Shown: positions 1 to 10,109 of the stretch, in pieces
How positions within the stretch are numbered: position 1 is the stretch's first letter
How the letters are laid out: every line of letters begins with the position of its first letter
Notes under the pieces: model-generated
The model's database searches: none
The model's input: only the letters and a program-made list of their open reading frames with translations
What the model was told of the DNA's origin: nothing
Assembly (NCBI RefSeq): GCF_003711515.1
Contig: NW_021167086.1
Location: 248,001-312,000, forward strand
DNA from: Sodiomyces alkalinus F11
Lineage: Eukaryota; Ascomycota; Sordariomycetes; Glomerellales; Plectosphaerellaceae
DNA: 64,000 nucleotides
Direction of reading: 5' to 3'
Program-made: the position numbers and the translations under genes

Positions 1-1401
1 GTCGAACAGAACAACCTCCAGGGCAAGATGAAGTACGGCCTCTTTGTGGGTGCGTCCTCGGGCGCGGAGACGGAGAACCGGTGGGCCGGGCTCGACATGA
101 TCGAACGGCGGAGCCCGCACCAGGTCGGCAAGGCCATCGCCAAGGGCATCAACGAGGGCCGCATCCACTTCTTCGACAAGCACCTGTCGACGTTCCCGCT
201 CGACCTCGTCTACGGCTTCTACACCAAGGACCGCCCCCACAACAAGATGGACGTGGTGGTGGTCGAGGCCACGGAGATCAAGGAAGACGGCAGCATCGTG
301 CTCGGCGCGTCGGTCGGCGCCACGCCCGAGCTGGTGCAGCTGGCCGACAAGATCATCATCGAGGTCAACACGTCCATGCCGAGCTTCGACGGGCTGCACG
401 ACATCACGTTCAGCGAGCTGCCGCCGAACCGCAAGCCCCAGCTGGTGATGGCGGTGGAGGACCGCATCGGCCGCACCACGCTCCCGATCGACTCGGAAAA
501 GGTGGTCGCCATCGTCGAGTCGGACTACCAGGACATGACGGCGCCCAACACGCCGGCCGACGCGGCCAGCCGGGCCATCGCCGGCCACCTCATCGAGTTC
601 TTCGAGCACGAGGTGGCGCACGGCCGGCTGCCCAAGACGCTGCTGCCGCTGCAGTCCGGCATCGGCAACATCGCCAACGCCGTCATCGGCGGGCTGGCCG
701 AGGCCAACTTCTACAACCTCAAGGTGTGGACCGAGGTGGTGCAGGACACGTTCCTCGACCTCTTCGACTCGGGCCGGCTCGACTTCGCCAGCGCCACGTC
801 GGTCCGGTTCTCGCCCGACGGCTTCAAGCGGTTCTACGACAAGCTGGACTACTTCGACGGCAAGCTCCTCCTGCGCAACCAGCAGATCTCCAACTCGCCC
901 GAGATCATCCGGCGGCTGGGCGTCATCGGCATGAACACGCCGGTCGAGGTGGACATGTACGCGCACGCCAACAGCACCTGCGTGATGGGCAGCCGCATGC
1001 TCAACGGGCTGGGCGGCAGCGCCGACTTTCTGCGCAACGCCAAGTACAGCATCATGCACACGCCCAGCACGCGGCCGTCCAAGACGGACCCGCACGGCGT
1101 CAGCTGCATCGTGCCCATGTGCACGCACATCGACCAGACCGAGCACGACCTCGACGTGGTGGTCACCGATGTGGGCCTGGCCGACGTGCGCGGCCTGAGC
1201 CCCCGCGAGCGGGCCCGCGTCATCATCAAGAAGTGCGCCCACCCGGTCTACCAGCCCATCCTGGAGCGGTACCTGGACAAGGCCGAGTTTGAGTGCCTGA
1301 AGAAGGGCATGGGCCACGAGCCCCACCTGCTGTTCAACTCGTTTGACATGCACAAGGCGTTGGTCGAGGAGGGCAGCATGCAGAAGGTCAAGAGCTTCTA
1401 A
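1..1401 (+). CDS. ACH1: Acetyl-CoA hydrolase / CoA transferase (5' end outside window)
   Basis: The frame is open from base 1, so the first ATG seen (position 28) is internal and the gene starts upstream. The 457 residues after that ATG match the acetyl-CoA hydrolase/transferase family through the repeated CoA-transferase fold. Recognisable parts are the [19 protein letters not shown] start, the [13 protein letters not shown] segment (which resembles the region holding the catalytic Glu loop) and the [19 protein letters not shown] stretch. In fungi Ach1 is mitochondrial and mainly moves CoA between succinyl-CoA and acetate, clearing acetate and supporting growth on acetate or propionate. No intron is seen in this part. 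The stop is TAA at 1399-1401. The family call is firm; whether this copy is hydrolase or transferase cannot be told from sequence alone. Confidence 0.95.
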   Translation, partial: VEQNNLQGKMKYGLFVGASSGAETENRWAGLDMIERRSPHQVGKAIAKGINEGRIHFFDKHLSTFPLDLVYGFYTKDRPHNKMDVVVVEATEIKEDGSIVLGASVGATPELVQLADKIIIEVNTSMPSFDGLHDITFSELPPNRKPQLVMAVEDRIGRTTLPIDSEKVVAIVESDYQDMTAPNTPADAASRAIAGHLIEFFEHEVAHGRLPKTLLPLQSGIGNIANAVIGGLAEANFYNLKVWTEVVQDTFLDLFDSGRLDFASATSVRFSPDGFKRFYDKLDYFDGKLLLRNQQISNSPEIIRRLGVIGMNTPVEVDMYAHANSTCVMGSRMLNGLGGSADFLRNAKYSIMHTPSTRPSKTDPHGVSCIVPMCTHIDQTEHDLDVVVTDVGLADVRGLSPRERARVIIKKCAHPVYQPILERYLDKAEFECLKKGMGHEPHLLFNSFDMHKALVEEGSMQKVKSF

Positions 1402-2612
1402 GGCTGAGGGCGTAGGTAGGAACGGGCTAATGGAGAAGAAAAGTCGGTGTGTGGGATGTGCTTGAACAGGCTACAAGTGTGTTGATATCCAGTGTGAGGA
1501 GGTCGAAGCGAATCAGCGATCTTGTAGGTTTTCCCCCTTTTTTTCTTATTGTTTTGTTTCTGGATTCGAGAAGAGCTGGTGACGGACCATGGTGAGGCAT
1601 TCGACAGGGAAGATGTTCAGGATTCTTCGTGTCTTTGGGAGTACCTAGGTACCTTATATTTTACTGGTGCATGCTGCATACGGCTCAGTCGCCTTGGCTT
1701 CTTAGTCATTCCCCTGCATATAAGTCGTTACAATCTTCAATTAACGTCTCATGTGAATCTGGGAATCTCTCATTAGATATGTTACTTCTTCAGTTATCAC
1801 CTCAGCTTGCCATGAATTATTAGTGTACACTTACTGACATGGAGACGCCATCTCGGTGTCTCGGTACAGTGGTGCCGACAGTGTACGGAGCTGATGCCGA
1901 CAGGATTAGCCAACGATTCGGTATTGATCTTGCAGGACTTGAGGTATTTGCCGATGTTAGACTGGACACTCTAGTGTACCGCTACCTCGTAGGTAAGCGA
2001 CTGACCCCCAGAGCCTTGGTGTCAAGTACTTGTAGATACGTACGTTTCACTGTCGGTGACTAAGGTACCTTACCTTGGGTAGACTAACATTTGTCCGGGC
2101 TGTTTCATCAGCGGAAATCCCCATTTCCCACCCCGCCGTAGACCCCCACGACAAAGCACAACGAGAACGGAGTACAGAGTACATGCAGAGACGTACCTTA
2201 GGTATTCGCAACTCACTGGACGGGGATTTCGTGGTTTTTCTTCCCAGACCCCGACTTTGCTCGACTTTGACTCCACATCAACGGTTTCTGCTTCGCTATT
2301 CCACGTCCAGAACTGAAGTGCCAGTGTTGTTAATCATGTTAGACACGTTACCCTGTCACGTCGTTCGAACCTAATCCGCCGTTCCCCTCGAATTCTGATT
2401 CACCGCCCGGCAATCCCCTCGGACCGTGAACTACCGGGGGAGGAAGCCCACGATCCTCCAAGTCCTCCAAGTCCTCCAAGTCCTACAAGTCCGACAAGTC
2501 CTACAAGCCCGACAAGTCCTACAAGCCCGACAAGTCCTACAAGCCCGACAAGCCCGACAAGTCCCTCGCTTCTCCCCTCTCCCCCGCCGTCTCCCACACC
2601 ACCAACCCCAAG
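1402..2612. other. Spacer between ACH1 and UBP16-like gene
   Basis: This is the ACH1 3' flank followed by the promoter of the deubiquitinase gene. It holds one exact TACCTAGGTA palindrome (1642-1651) and a TACCTTAGGTA variant (2194-2204). A 9-bp tandem repeat lies just before the downstream start. Short ORFs here show no recognisable domain or codon bias. Confidence 0.6.
2453..2562 (+). repeat. 9-bp minisatellite in the UBP16-like leader
   Basis: About twelve imperfect copies of a 9-base unit (CAAGTCCTC, CAAGTCCTA, CAAGCCCGA) end roughly 50 bases before the ATG at 2613, so the repeat probably lies in the 5' UTR. Because 9 is a multiple of 3, it leaves open frames on both strands (repeating G-L-V on the minus strand). 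These look like by-products of the repeat. Confidence 0.85.
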
Positions 2613-4622
2613 ATGCCCGATAAACAGCTATCCACCATCTCCTACGCAGCCGGTGCCTCCCTCGCCGCCATCGCCCTCGTCTACGTCTTCGCCCCCAATT
2701 TCGTCCTCGACGAGTCCAGCAGCTCCTCGGCCTCCCGCAAGAAGGGCGTCGTCGGCCTCCGCAACTCCGCCAATGATTGCTTCATAAATGCCACCCTCCA
2801 GGCCCTGGCCGGCCTGAACGACCTGCGCCTCTACCTCATCCGCGAGACCCACCGCCGAAACATCGAAGACCCGGCCGTCTACGCCCGTCTGGTCCAACCG
2901 CCGAACCGCACCTTGCCCGAATGGAAGCTCCTCGCCTTGCAGCAGGGTGCCGTCACCCAGGGCTTCAAGGACATTCTCGATGCCCTCAACGAGCGGCCCA
3001 TATACAAGAAGTCGACCTCGGCTGCCGATTTCATCAGGGTCATGGAGGCCGCTTTTCGCCAGCGCGTGAGCCGCCAGCAGCAGGATGCGCAGGAGTTTTT
3101 GCAGATCGTCGCCGAGAGGCTGCAGGATGAATACCACGCAGGCGAACGCGCGAGGGCTTATGCTAGGCGTGCTACTGCTACCGCGTCGTCTCCGGGCGTC
3201 GCCCATCTCGGTTCTGCCGAGTCGCAGCCAGTCGATGGGAAGGCCGTTCAGAAGAAGCTCCATGAGCATCTATCCGTGTCTGAACGGTCACGGTCAGACT
3301 CTTTGGCGGACGCCGCTTCCTTGCCCGTGTCAGCCTCTATATCGGCCCTAAACCTGACCGGTTCGGATAGCCTGCCCTCCACTGCTGCCACTACTGCCAC
3401 TACTACCACCGCTGCGTCCACCCAGACCGCAACAGCAACCGCCACCGACGGCGCAACGCTCGCTGGCATCGCGGCCGACGAAGAAGAGGAGGAAGGATTT
3501 CCAATGGAAGGTCAGCACGAGTCACAGCTACGATGCCAAAGCTGCGGGTACCGGTCCAAACCGAAAACGGAAACCTTCGTCACCCTCACCCTCAACGTCC
3601 CCCATGTGACCTCCACATCATTGAGCGCATGCTTCGACGAAATCTTCAAGACCGAATACATCGACGACTTCAAGTGCGAGAAGTGCCGTCTGCTCCACGC
3701 CGAAGAGACGCTGTGCCGAGAGCTGGCCAAGGCCAAGTCGGACCACGCGAGGGCGCAAGCCGAGGAAAACCTCCAGAAGTTGCGCCACGCCATCGAATCC
3801 GACCCGGAAAACCCTCCCCCGGACGTGCCGCTCCCAGACGCCCGCGAGGCCCCGAAGCGCCGCATCGCCCGCTCCTTCCGCATCACCTCCTTCCCCAAGA
3901 TCCTCACCGTCCACCTCTCCCGCTCCATCTTCAGCACCCAAGCCTCCACCAAGAACTCGGCCAAGGTCGCCTTCCCGGAACACCTCCCGCTCGGCGGGCT
4001 CGCCGACCGTCGAAAGTACCGGCTGCTCGGCCTGGTCACCCACAAGGGGAGCCACAACAGCGGCCACTACGAGTCGTTCCGCCGCCAGAACCTCGCGCCC
4101 GCGCCCTACGCCAACTCCAACACCTTCCGCGCCTCGGGCGTCTACAGCAAATCCGCCAGCCCCGTCTCCACCCCGCAGCTGAACGCCACCTCGCGCGCCG
4201 ACACCCCGGCCGCGTCGTCCACCCCGGACCTTTTGCTCGCCCCGTCCCACTCCCGCCTCCCGAACCCGCACTTCCCCCTCGACGCCGACGCCGACGCCGA
4301 CGCCTCGAGCATCCGATCCGTCGCCGCCTCCACCCGTTCCGCCCTCTCGCGCATCTCCCTCTCGCGAGACCCGGATCGTCGTCACGGTGCCGGGAACGGC
4401 GGGTCATCGACGACAGACGACGCGCCCGGCAAACCGCCGCCGCCGCCGTCGACTACGTCGTCCCCGATGGTGGTCCCGCCGGCTGTCAAGCCGCATCGCA
4501 AGCGCAAGGCGCCCGAGCGGTGGTGGCGGATCAGCGACGAGACGATTCGCGAGGCGAAGACGTCCGAAGTGCTTGGCATGCAGCGGGAGGTGTATCTGCT
4601 CTTTTACGAGATGGAGGACTAG
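2613..4622 (+). CDS. UBP16: Membrane-anchored ubiquitin-specific protease (Ubp16/USP30 type)
   Basis: A peptidase C19 deubiquitinase of 669 residues in one exon. A hydrophobic segment near residues 9-28 should anchor the protein, as in yeast Ubp16 and animal USP30 on the mitochondrial outer membrane. The Cys box GLRNSANDCFINATLQ places the nucleophile at C56. QQQDAQEFLQ follows the usual USP pattern. The His box SGHYESF gives H485, and WWRISDET gives the acidic residue D642. Two CxxC pairs (CQSC and CEKC) form the fingers zinc site. The domain is interrupted by Ser/Thr/Ala-rich and Pro-rich insertions that look disordered. The start is the first ATG after the leader repeat and places the anchor at the N terminus. 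Mitochondrial location is inferred from the family. Confidence 0.88.
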   Translation: MPDKQLSTISYAAGASLAAIALVYVFAPNFVLDESSSSSASRKKGVVGLRNSANDCFINATLQALAGLNDLRLYLIRETHRRNIEDPAVYARLVQPPNRTLPEWKLLALQQGAVTQGFKDILDALNERPIYKKSTSAADFIRVMEAAFRQRVSRQQQDAQEFLQIVAERLQDEYHAGERARAYARRATATASSPGVAHLGSAESQPVDGKAVQKKLHEHLSVSERSRSDSLADAASLPVSASISALNLTGSDSLPSTAATTATTTTAASTQTATATATDGATLAGIAADEEEEEGFPMEGQHESQLRCQSCGYRSKPKTETFVTLTLNVPHVTSTSLSACFDEIFKTEYIDDFKCEKCRLLHAEETLCRELAKAKSDHARAQAEENLQKLRHAIESDPENPPPDVPLPDAREAPKRRIARSFRITSFPKILTVHLSRSIFSTQASTKNSAKVAFPEHLPLGGLADRRKYRLLGLVTHKGSHNSGHYESFRRQNLAPAPYANSNTFRASGVYSKSASPVSTPQLNATSRADTPAASSTPDLLLAPSHSRLPNPHFPLDADADADASSIRSVAASTRSALSRISLSRDPDRRHGAGNGGSSTTDDAPGKPPPPPSTTSSPMVVPPAVKPHRKRKAPERWWRISDETIREAKTSEVLGMQREVYLLFYEMED

Positions 4623-5472
4623 CCCTGGCCTTTGCGGAGGGGTGGTGTGTTGTCCTAGACGGGGCCATTGTAGTTTTACCAGCGTGGTGCGTGTTTGGCA
4701 TCCACGTTGAGAACCATGACATGGACGGATGGCACAAAGGGGCGTTTTGGCGTTGTTGTTTTGCATATGCATATTCTTCTTCTTCTTCTTCTTCTTCTTG
4801 GCTCTTCAGCTCAATGCATGATTGCATGGATATGCATCGCCCTTTTTTATTTTTTATTTTTATTTTTTTCTAAGGAGCCCTTCCTAGGTCCGGGATGGAT
4901 GCATGAAAAATGATAAATGGCACTGAGTGATGTTAGATAGATGCTCTTCATATGCACAGCTCATGTGGTGATACGATCCCACAAACACGGCTTCACTCAA
5001 CCGCCAGCTCACCGCATCAGTGTATCAGCGAGTATTAACTATATAAGGTGTAAAACTGGGCAAACTACCCTTCACCCGCAAACGCGCAGCTCTCCCCCGG
5101 GCGCCAATATGCTTCCGTTAACCATCTTTACCATGGGTTGGCCAAAATACGATCTGGTCGCATCAGAGCATGAAACATCCATGAATGCTATCCCCATCCT
5201 AGCTCCGTGATCCATGCTGTTTTGTGTCGTCTTTTCGTTGTTTCCTCCGAAGGGATTATTAAAGATCATACACAAAAATGGAAAGTCAAAAAGGGAAAAG
5301 AAATGCAACGAAAAGAGAGAAGCACCGTATCTCCTGGGTCAGGTGTGAGAACCGAGACCCGAGACCTCTAGCACAAGACGACATATCCTGAGAAGTGTTG
5401 CATGCTAAACGTAGAGGGAAAAAAGAAGAAGAAATAAAAAACCCCCCCCGGGGATGGTGGGAAAACAGTCCT
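4623..5472. other. Convergent spacer, UBP16-like and KES1 3' ends
   Basis: Both flanking genes end here, so this should be 3' UTR and terminator sequence. It contains a (TTC)n tract at 4774-4799, T-rich stretches near 4850-4870 and an A/C-rich stretch near 5430. I see no gene. Confidence 0.6.
4774..4799 (+). repeat. (TTC)n microsatellite
   Basis: An uninterrupted trinucleotide run in the deubiquitinase 3' flank, outside coding sequence. Confidence 0.9.
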
Positions 5473-6919
5473 CTACTGGCCCAGGATTTCTTTGGCGACA
5501 GTCTGTGCCTCTTCCTCGCTCAAAGGAGGCAGGTTGCGCACCTTCTCCGCCTTCTCATTATCGTATCGCCATAGACCACCCGTCTTATCGGCATCGCCAG
5601 AAACGGGTACGCCGACAACAGGACCCAGGCTCTCGAGAATGGGATCAGCACCTTGGAGCGCAGTGAAGTAGCGTCTCTCCCAAGCCCTGTCTTCCTCCCG
5701 CTCCTTGGCACGGAGGTCGCGCTGGGCCTGCTCGATCTTGCCCTTCTCGACAGAGACGGTGTCCATATCGCCTTTGAGGATGGCCGCGGCCACCTTGGCC
5801 CACGCGCGGCGGGACTCGAGAGGGTACTGCTCCTCGACGGGGCGGATGCGGAGCGGGGTGATGGGGTCCGCGGCGGCGTCGTAGGTGTCGACCTTGGTCT
5901 TGGAGGCGTTGGTCTTGGAGGGGCCCTTGTAGATGTCGAAGCTCTTGGTCCACACGCCGGTGACGTTGTAGAGGACGTCCTTCTCGTTGTCGGTGCGGTA
6001 CAGGACGGCGGTGACGGAGTTTTTCTTTCCTGAGAGCCAGCCTCTGCCTGAATAGTCGATCTTGGCGGTAAAGCCGGACGATGAGGTGATGTAAGAGGAG
6101 CCGTCGAGCTCAACGAAGGGGGTGCCGAGGAGGAGGCCCTCAATGTGCAGCGAGGGGAGGGTGATGAGGAAGGTTTCCGTCTTGTTGGCGGAAGAAGGGT
6201 CTGCGTTGGGGATGGGAACGGTAAGGACGGCGTGACCGATCTGCTTGACGATGATGGTGCTCTTGAAGGTGGCCTTTTGGGCGTTGTAGCCCTCTAGATG
6301 GACACCAGAGCGGGCGTTTCGAATGGAGTAGGCGGTAGCAGGAGGGTGATGGCTGGGGAAGTTAGCAAGGCCATGGGGGGGGAGAAGAAGTAGGAAGAAA
6401 GAGCATTCAATCCATCAGAAAGGGGTATTGGCTGGCTGGATGTATTATTTTTCTTCTGGTTTTTCACTTCCTTACCTGACCTGTTCGCTGATGAGCTCGG
6501 TGACACCAGCGCTATCCTCCCACTCCCCGAGGAAAAGCTCGCCCAGGAAAGGGTTGAGAGGCTTCTTTTCGTTTCCATATTCCTCACTTCGGCTGGCGTA
6601 TTGCTGCTTCAGGGTGCTGATGAACCACTTGAGGACCAGGACAGCTCGCTTGGCAGGGTCGGGTTCGCTGGCGGGGGCAGCGAAGAGAGGGGGATGCTGG
6701 CACCAGTAGGAGGAGAACTCGGTCAGGGAGGTGCCTGAGAGGATGAAGGGCGGCGCAGTGAGAGAGGAGAGGTCGCCATTGAAAGAGGCGATCGACTGGG
6801 GGATGGCGAGTTAGCAAGACATTTCTTTGCTTTTGCCCCCTTTTCCTTTCTTCATTCTTTTAGTCGCTCACCTTGACAAAGGCACCCCAGCTGCTGGAGA
6901 CTTGGATAGGGGACGCCAT
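5473..6919 (-). CDS. KES1: Oxysterol-binding protein, Kes1/Osh4 type
   Basis: Exons on the minus strand are 6872-6919, 6476-6795 and 5473-6352, giving 415 residues, close to yeast Kes1. Introns are 6796-6871 and 6353-6475. The second interrupts the family signature: EQV plus a split Ser codon rejoin to EQVSHHPP, placing the lipid- and PI4P-binding His pair at about H124-H125. The protein is a lone ORD lipid-transfer barrel with no PH or ankyrin part, starting [16 protein letters not shown]. Known relatives exchange sterol for PI4P between ER, Golgi and plasma membrane. It is divergent from BCS1, sharing about 1.2 kb of promoter. A second ORD gene lies at 58885-60936. Confidence 0.93.
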
Positions 6920-8104
6920 GGTTTCTTCTTGGGTGGTTTACCAGTGTCGCTACCGTTGTTAGATCTTGCGTGCAAACAGCAAATCGCGCGCTTGTCGAGA
7001 AGATTCTAGAGGCAAGGTGAAAGGTTGGTGTATCTGTGGAATGCAAAGTATGATGTCGGTTATTGGAGTCTAGTACGACGCGATAATAATTAAAAGAAAG
7101 GAAAAAAAGGTGTATGGAGTAGGGGAAAGAGGAAAGTGGGAACAAAATACGATTATTCATGCGATATTGGGCAAGAAGGCGATGAGTGGGGGATCGGGGT
7201 CGAATCTGGAGATTTTGTGGTGCTTTACGCGGGGCAAGTGCCAAGTGCCAAGTTCACACGCTGTTGCCCTGGGCTGGGTGCAGGAGGCAGTCCTGGAAGG
7301 CACAGGTACCTCCCTGTGAATTCCAGAGTGGGGTCAGAGACGAAACGGTGCCTTGGTACCTACCTAGGTACGATACAGAATTCCTAATCGGGTACTAATA
7401 AGGTACAGAGACATCATAGTACTTTACTACCTTAACATAAGGAATGGGCTTTGTATTAAGATTATATAGAGGTTTCTTTGTCTTAAAAGAAAAAAAGAAA
7501 AAAGAAAGAAAGAAAGAAAGAGTAAGAGTTTGGTTTTAGCAAAGTTATGAATTAGTATACATATACTACTCGTGTTTATAAGAGGAAAGCATGGCATGAA
7601 TTTCAATAATAGCTGGTACTTTAAAGGGTGGAGGAACATCCAGAGTACCTGTAGGTACCGAGAGCAGTTCCTGCTGACGTCATCGGGCACACGATCAACC
7701 TCGTGTGTGCAGTAGTGTGCAGTGCATGCGTCCCCGATACAGAGGAAGTCCATGACAACTTGGTCCATCCCTTGCCTCTTCTTGAGCATACTCTTATCTT
7801 AGTTCTATGAGTAATTAATGGTCCGCTACTTTGGTACTCCTTTTTCATTCCGGAAATAATTGGGTGTCCATCTGACCAGAGGTTTGGCGTGGCAGTTGAT
7901 TGGGTTCACCGAAGCCCAGATTAGTCATCAAACCAGAACAAGATAAGATACCCAGAGATAAGATAAGCTCTCTTCCTCCGACGATACCCAGGTACCAAAT
8001 GCATAATAAACACATTTTTTGGAGCGTCTTCGACTCTTCTTCCACGCTCTTCGGTCTTCCCACTGCCAACCACCTCAGTTATCAAACCGACACACCATGA
8101 CGAC
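6920..8104. other. Divergent promoter region KES1 / BCS1
   Basis: A bidirectional promoter spacer. It carries an exact TACCTAGGTA palindrome (7361-7370), other GGTACC words nearby and a GAAA microsatellite at 7497-7521. No supported gene; small ORFs here have no recognisable domain. Confidence 0.6.
7497..7521 (+). repeat. (GAAA)n microsatellite
   Basis: A short tetranucleotide run following an A-rich stretch, within the KES1/BCS1 promoter spacer. Confidence 0.8.
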
Positions 8105-8138
8105 TTGTATGCGGCAACGCATACCACCTCACCCGTAA
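8097..8138 (+). other. Short upstream ORF overlapping the BCS1 start
   Basis: The ATG at 8097 sits in a good fungal start context (CACC before it) and opens a 13-codon frame ending in TAA at 8136-8138. That stop shares its last A with the ATG at 8138, giving a TAATG overlap with the BCS1 frame. This geometry would allow termination-reinitiation. It is a sequence observation; translation is not shown. Confidence 0.5.
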
Positions 8139-9631
8139 TGACATCAACCGCGGCGCAGTCTGCGCCCGCGTCCTCCCTCCTCAACATCAATGCCTTGTTC
8201 GACAACCCTCTCTTCGCCGGCGGCATAGGCCTCGCCTCCATCGGCGCCGTGGCCGCTTTCGGCCGCAAAGGTCTCATCATGGCCGCCGGTGCAGCCCGCC
8301 GCCGGCTCCTCGTCAACGTCGAGATCAGCAAGCAGGACCCCGCCTACCCGTGGATCCTCGCGTGGCTTTCCCAGCCGCGGCCGCAGACCGGCTTCCTCGC
8401 ATCTCGCATCACCCGCATCCACAACCTGTCGGTATCGACGACGACGACGACGGCGGCCATGGCGAACAGCGCTCGCAGCGGCAGCATCGGTACTAGTAGT
8501 AGTGGTGGCGGTGGCGGTGGTGGCGGTCCGGGACAGACGCATTTCTTCCTCCAACCGGGCTACGGGCGCCACGTGGTCAAGCACAAGAACGCGTACATCG
8601 CGGTGAACCGCGAGAAGCACAACACGGCCAACATGAACACGGGCGAGCCGCACGAGGTGGTGCAGCTGACGACGCTGTGGGCGCACCGGCACATCTTCGA
8701 GGACGTGTTCGCCGAGGCGCACCGGCTCGCGGCCAAGGCGCACGAGGGCAAGACGATCGTCTACGCGGCGCGCGGCATGGAGTGGTCCCCGCTGGGCGAT
8801 CCGCGGAAGAAGAGGCCGCTCGCGTCGGTGGTGCTGGACGAGGGGGTCAAGGAGGGCATCGTGGCGGACATTACGGATTTCCTGGGCCGCCAGCAGTGGT
8901 ACGTGGACCGCGGCATCCCGTACCGCCGCGGGTACCTCCTGTACGGGCCCCCCGGGAGCGGCAAGAGCTCGTTCATCCAGGCGTTGGCGGGGGAGCTGGA
9001 CTTCAGTGTGGCCATGGTGAATCTTAGCGAGATGGGCATGACGGATGATAAGTTGGCGTATCTGCTGACGAAGCTGCCGAAGCGCAGCATCCTTCTGTTG
9101 GAGGACGCGGATGCGGCGTTTGTGAACCGCCGGCAGCGCGACGTGGATGGGTATAGTGGCGCCACGGTGACGTTTTCGGGGCTGCTGAACGCGCTGGACG
9201 GGTTGGCGGCGGGGGAGGAGCGCATTGCCTTCTTGACGACGAACCATGTTGACCGGCTTGACCCGGCGTTGATCCGGCCCGGCCGCGTCGACATGATGGT
9301 GCGCATTGGCGAGGCGACGCGGTACCAGGCCGGCGCTATGTGGGATCGCTTCTACGGGGATATGGATGAAGACGGGTCTGCGCGGGAGAGGTTCCTCCGG
9401 CGGCTGGACGAGCTGGGCCTGTTTGGCGGGGAAGCGGAAAAGGAAGGGGAGGGGGAGGGCGGAGACGAGGCGATCAAGGGTCGACATACGAGCACGGCGG
9501 CCATACAGGGACTCTTCTTGTTCAACAAGAACGACATGGAGGGGGCCATTGAGATGGCCGAGGCGTTGGTGCCGAGGAAGTATGAGCCGACTGAGGCGAT
9601 TCCCGAGGGAGCTATCAGGACGAAAGCATAA
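8105..9631 (+). CDS. BCS1: Mitochondrial AAA chaperone BCS1
   Basis: A single-exon frame of 508 residues, or 497 if translation begins at the in-frame ATG at 8138. Bcs1 is an inner-membrane AAA ATPase that moves the folded Rieske iron-sulphur protein across the membrane during complex III assembly. Visible parts are a hydrophobic segment near residues 33-55 (the single membrane span), the BCS1-specific region ending WSPLGDPRKKRPLASVVLD, RGIPYRRGYLLYGPPGSGKSS with Walker A at residues 281-288, Walker B ILLLEDADAAF, the second-region FLTTNHVDRLDPALIRPGRVD, and the C-terminal STAAIQGLFLFNK. A Gly/Ser-rich insertion before the BCS1-specific region is longer than in yeast. Start choice is uncertain because a short upstream ORF overlaps it. 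Confidence 0.93.
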   Translation: MYAATHTTSPVMTSTAAQSAPASSLLNINALFDNPLFAGGIGLASIGAVAAFGRKGLIMAAGAARRRLLVNVEISKQDPAYPWILAWLSQPRPQTGFLASRITRIHNLSVSTTTTTAAMANSARSGSIGTSSSGGGGGGGGPGQTHFFLQPGYGRHVVKHKNAYIAVNREKHNTANMNTGEPHEVVQLTTLWAHRHIFEDVFAEAHRLAAKAHEGKTIVYAARGMEWSPLGDPRKKRPLASVVLDEGVKEGIVADITDFLGRQQWYVDRGIPYRRGYLLYGPPGSGKSSFIQALAGELDFSVAMVNLSEMGMTDDKLAYLLTKLPKRSILLLEDADAAFVNRRQRDVDGYSGATVTFSGLLNALDGLAAGEERIAFLTTNHVDRLDPALIRPGRVDMMVRIGEATRYQAGAMWDRFYGDMDEDGSARERFLRRLDELGLFGGEAEKEGEGEGGDEAIKGRHTSTAAIQGLFLFNKNDMEGAIEMAEALVPRKYEPTEAIPEGAIRTKA

Positions 9632-10109
9632 CGACTCTCCTTGCTGTTGTGGCAGCAGCCAGCTGAACCGGTGCAACTTATGACAGCCTTGCCCGGTTTT
9701 CTGTTTTCGCATGTTGTATTATACAGTTGTATACTAGATGAGAAAGTGTGCACCAAGGGGGCATAGAATGCGATTTCGAGATGATACCCTGGGGGGCTAA
9801 TCTATTTTGTTCACCAGCCTGCAACTTGCACAACGCATTTCAGGTAGTAATAACGGGCAAGTCGTCTCAGACTCTCAGTGTTCTATTCTACTTTTTCCTC
9901 GCTTTTCTCCCATTGGCACGACCCAAACAAGCAGCTCGAGTAGGTTGAAGTCGCGATTCAATTGGAGACGCGTCTTCACCTCGGTCTGGCTCCTCACCGA
10001 AGCCTTTAATGGACGAGACTTGTATAAGTACTTCCCGGCCATCTTAGGCAGCAGCGTACGGCTTCACATCTCACACACCACCATCTCAGCTTCAAATTCC
10101 CATTCCACC
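9632..10109. other. Spacer BCS1 to PARG-domain gene
   Basis: About 480 bases with the BCS1 3' flank and a promoter. The downstream frame stays open back to 9807, but the domain-like start is at 10110. No other gene is seen. Confidence 0.5.

Noticed and set aside
81..1292. 403-codon alternative frame inside ACH1
   Set aside because: Composition is Arg/Gly/Ala/His-rich repetitive, typical of an offset frame; the ACH1 frame is fully conserved.
2400..2623. 65-codon frames on both strands over the 9-bp repeat
   Set aside because: Any 9-bp repeat without stops opens frames on both strands; no independent support.
8144..9712. 522-codon minus-strand frame opposite BCS1 (also 507 codons opposite VRL1, 478 opposite SDH1, 423 opposite LEC1)
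   Set aside because: These mirror the codon bias of the sense gene, are Arg/His/Pro/Leu-rich, lack any domain and share exact limits with the sense exons. They are shadows of GC-rich coding.
9807..10109. Longer N terminus for the PARG-domain protein
   Set aside because: The added 101 codons look like promoter sequence, while the downstream ATG places a consensus peptide at the N terminus.
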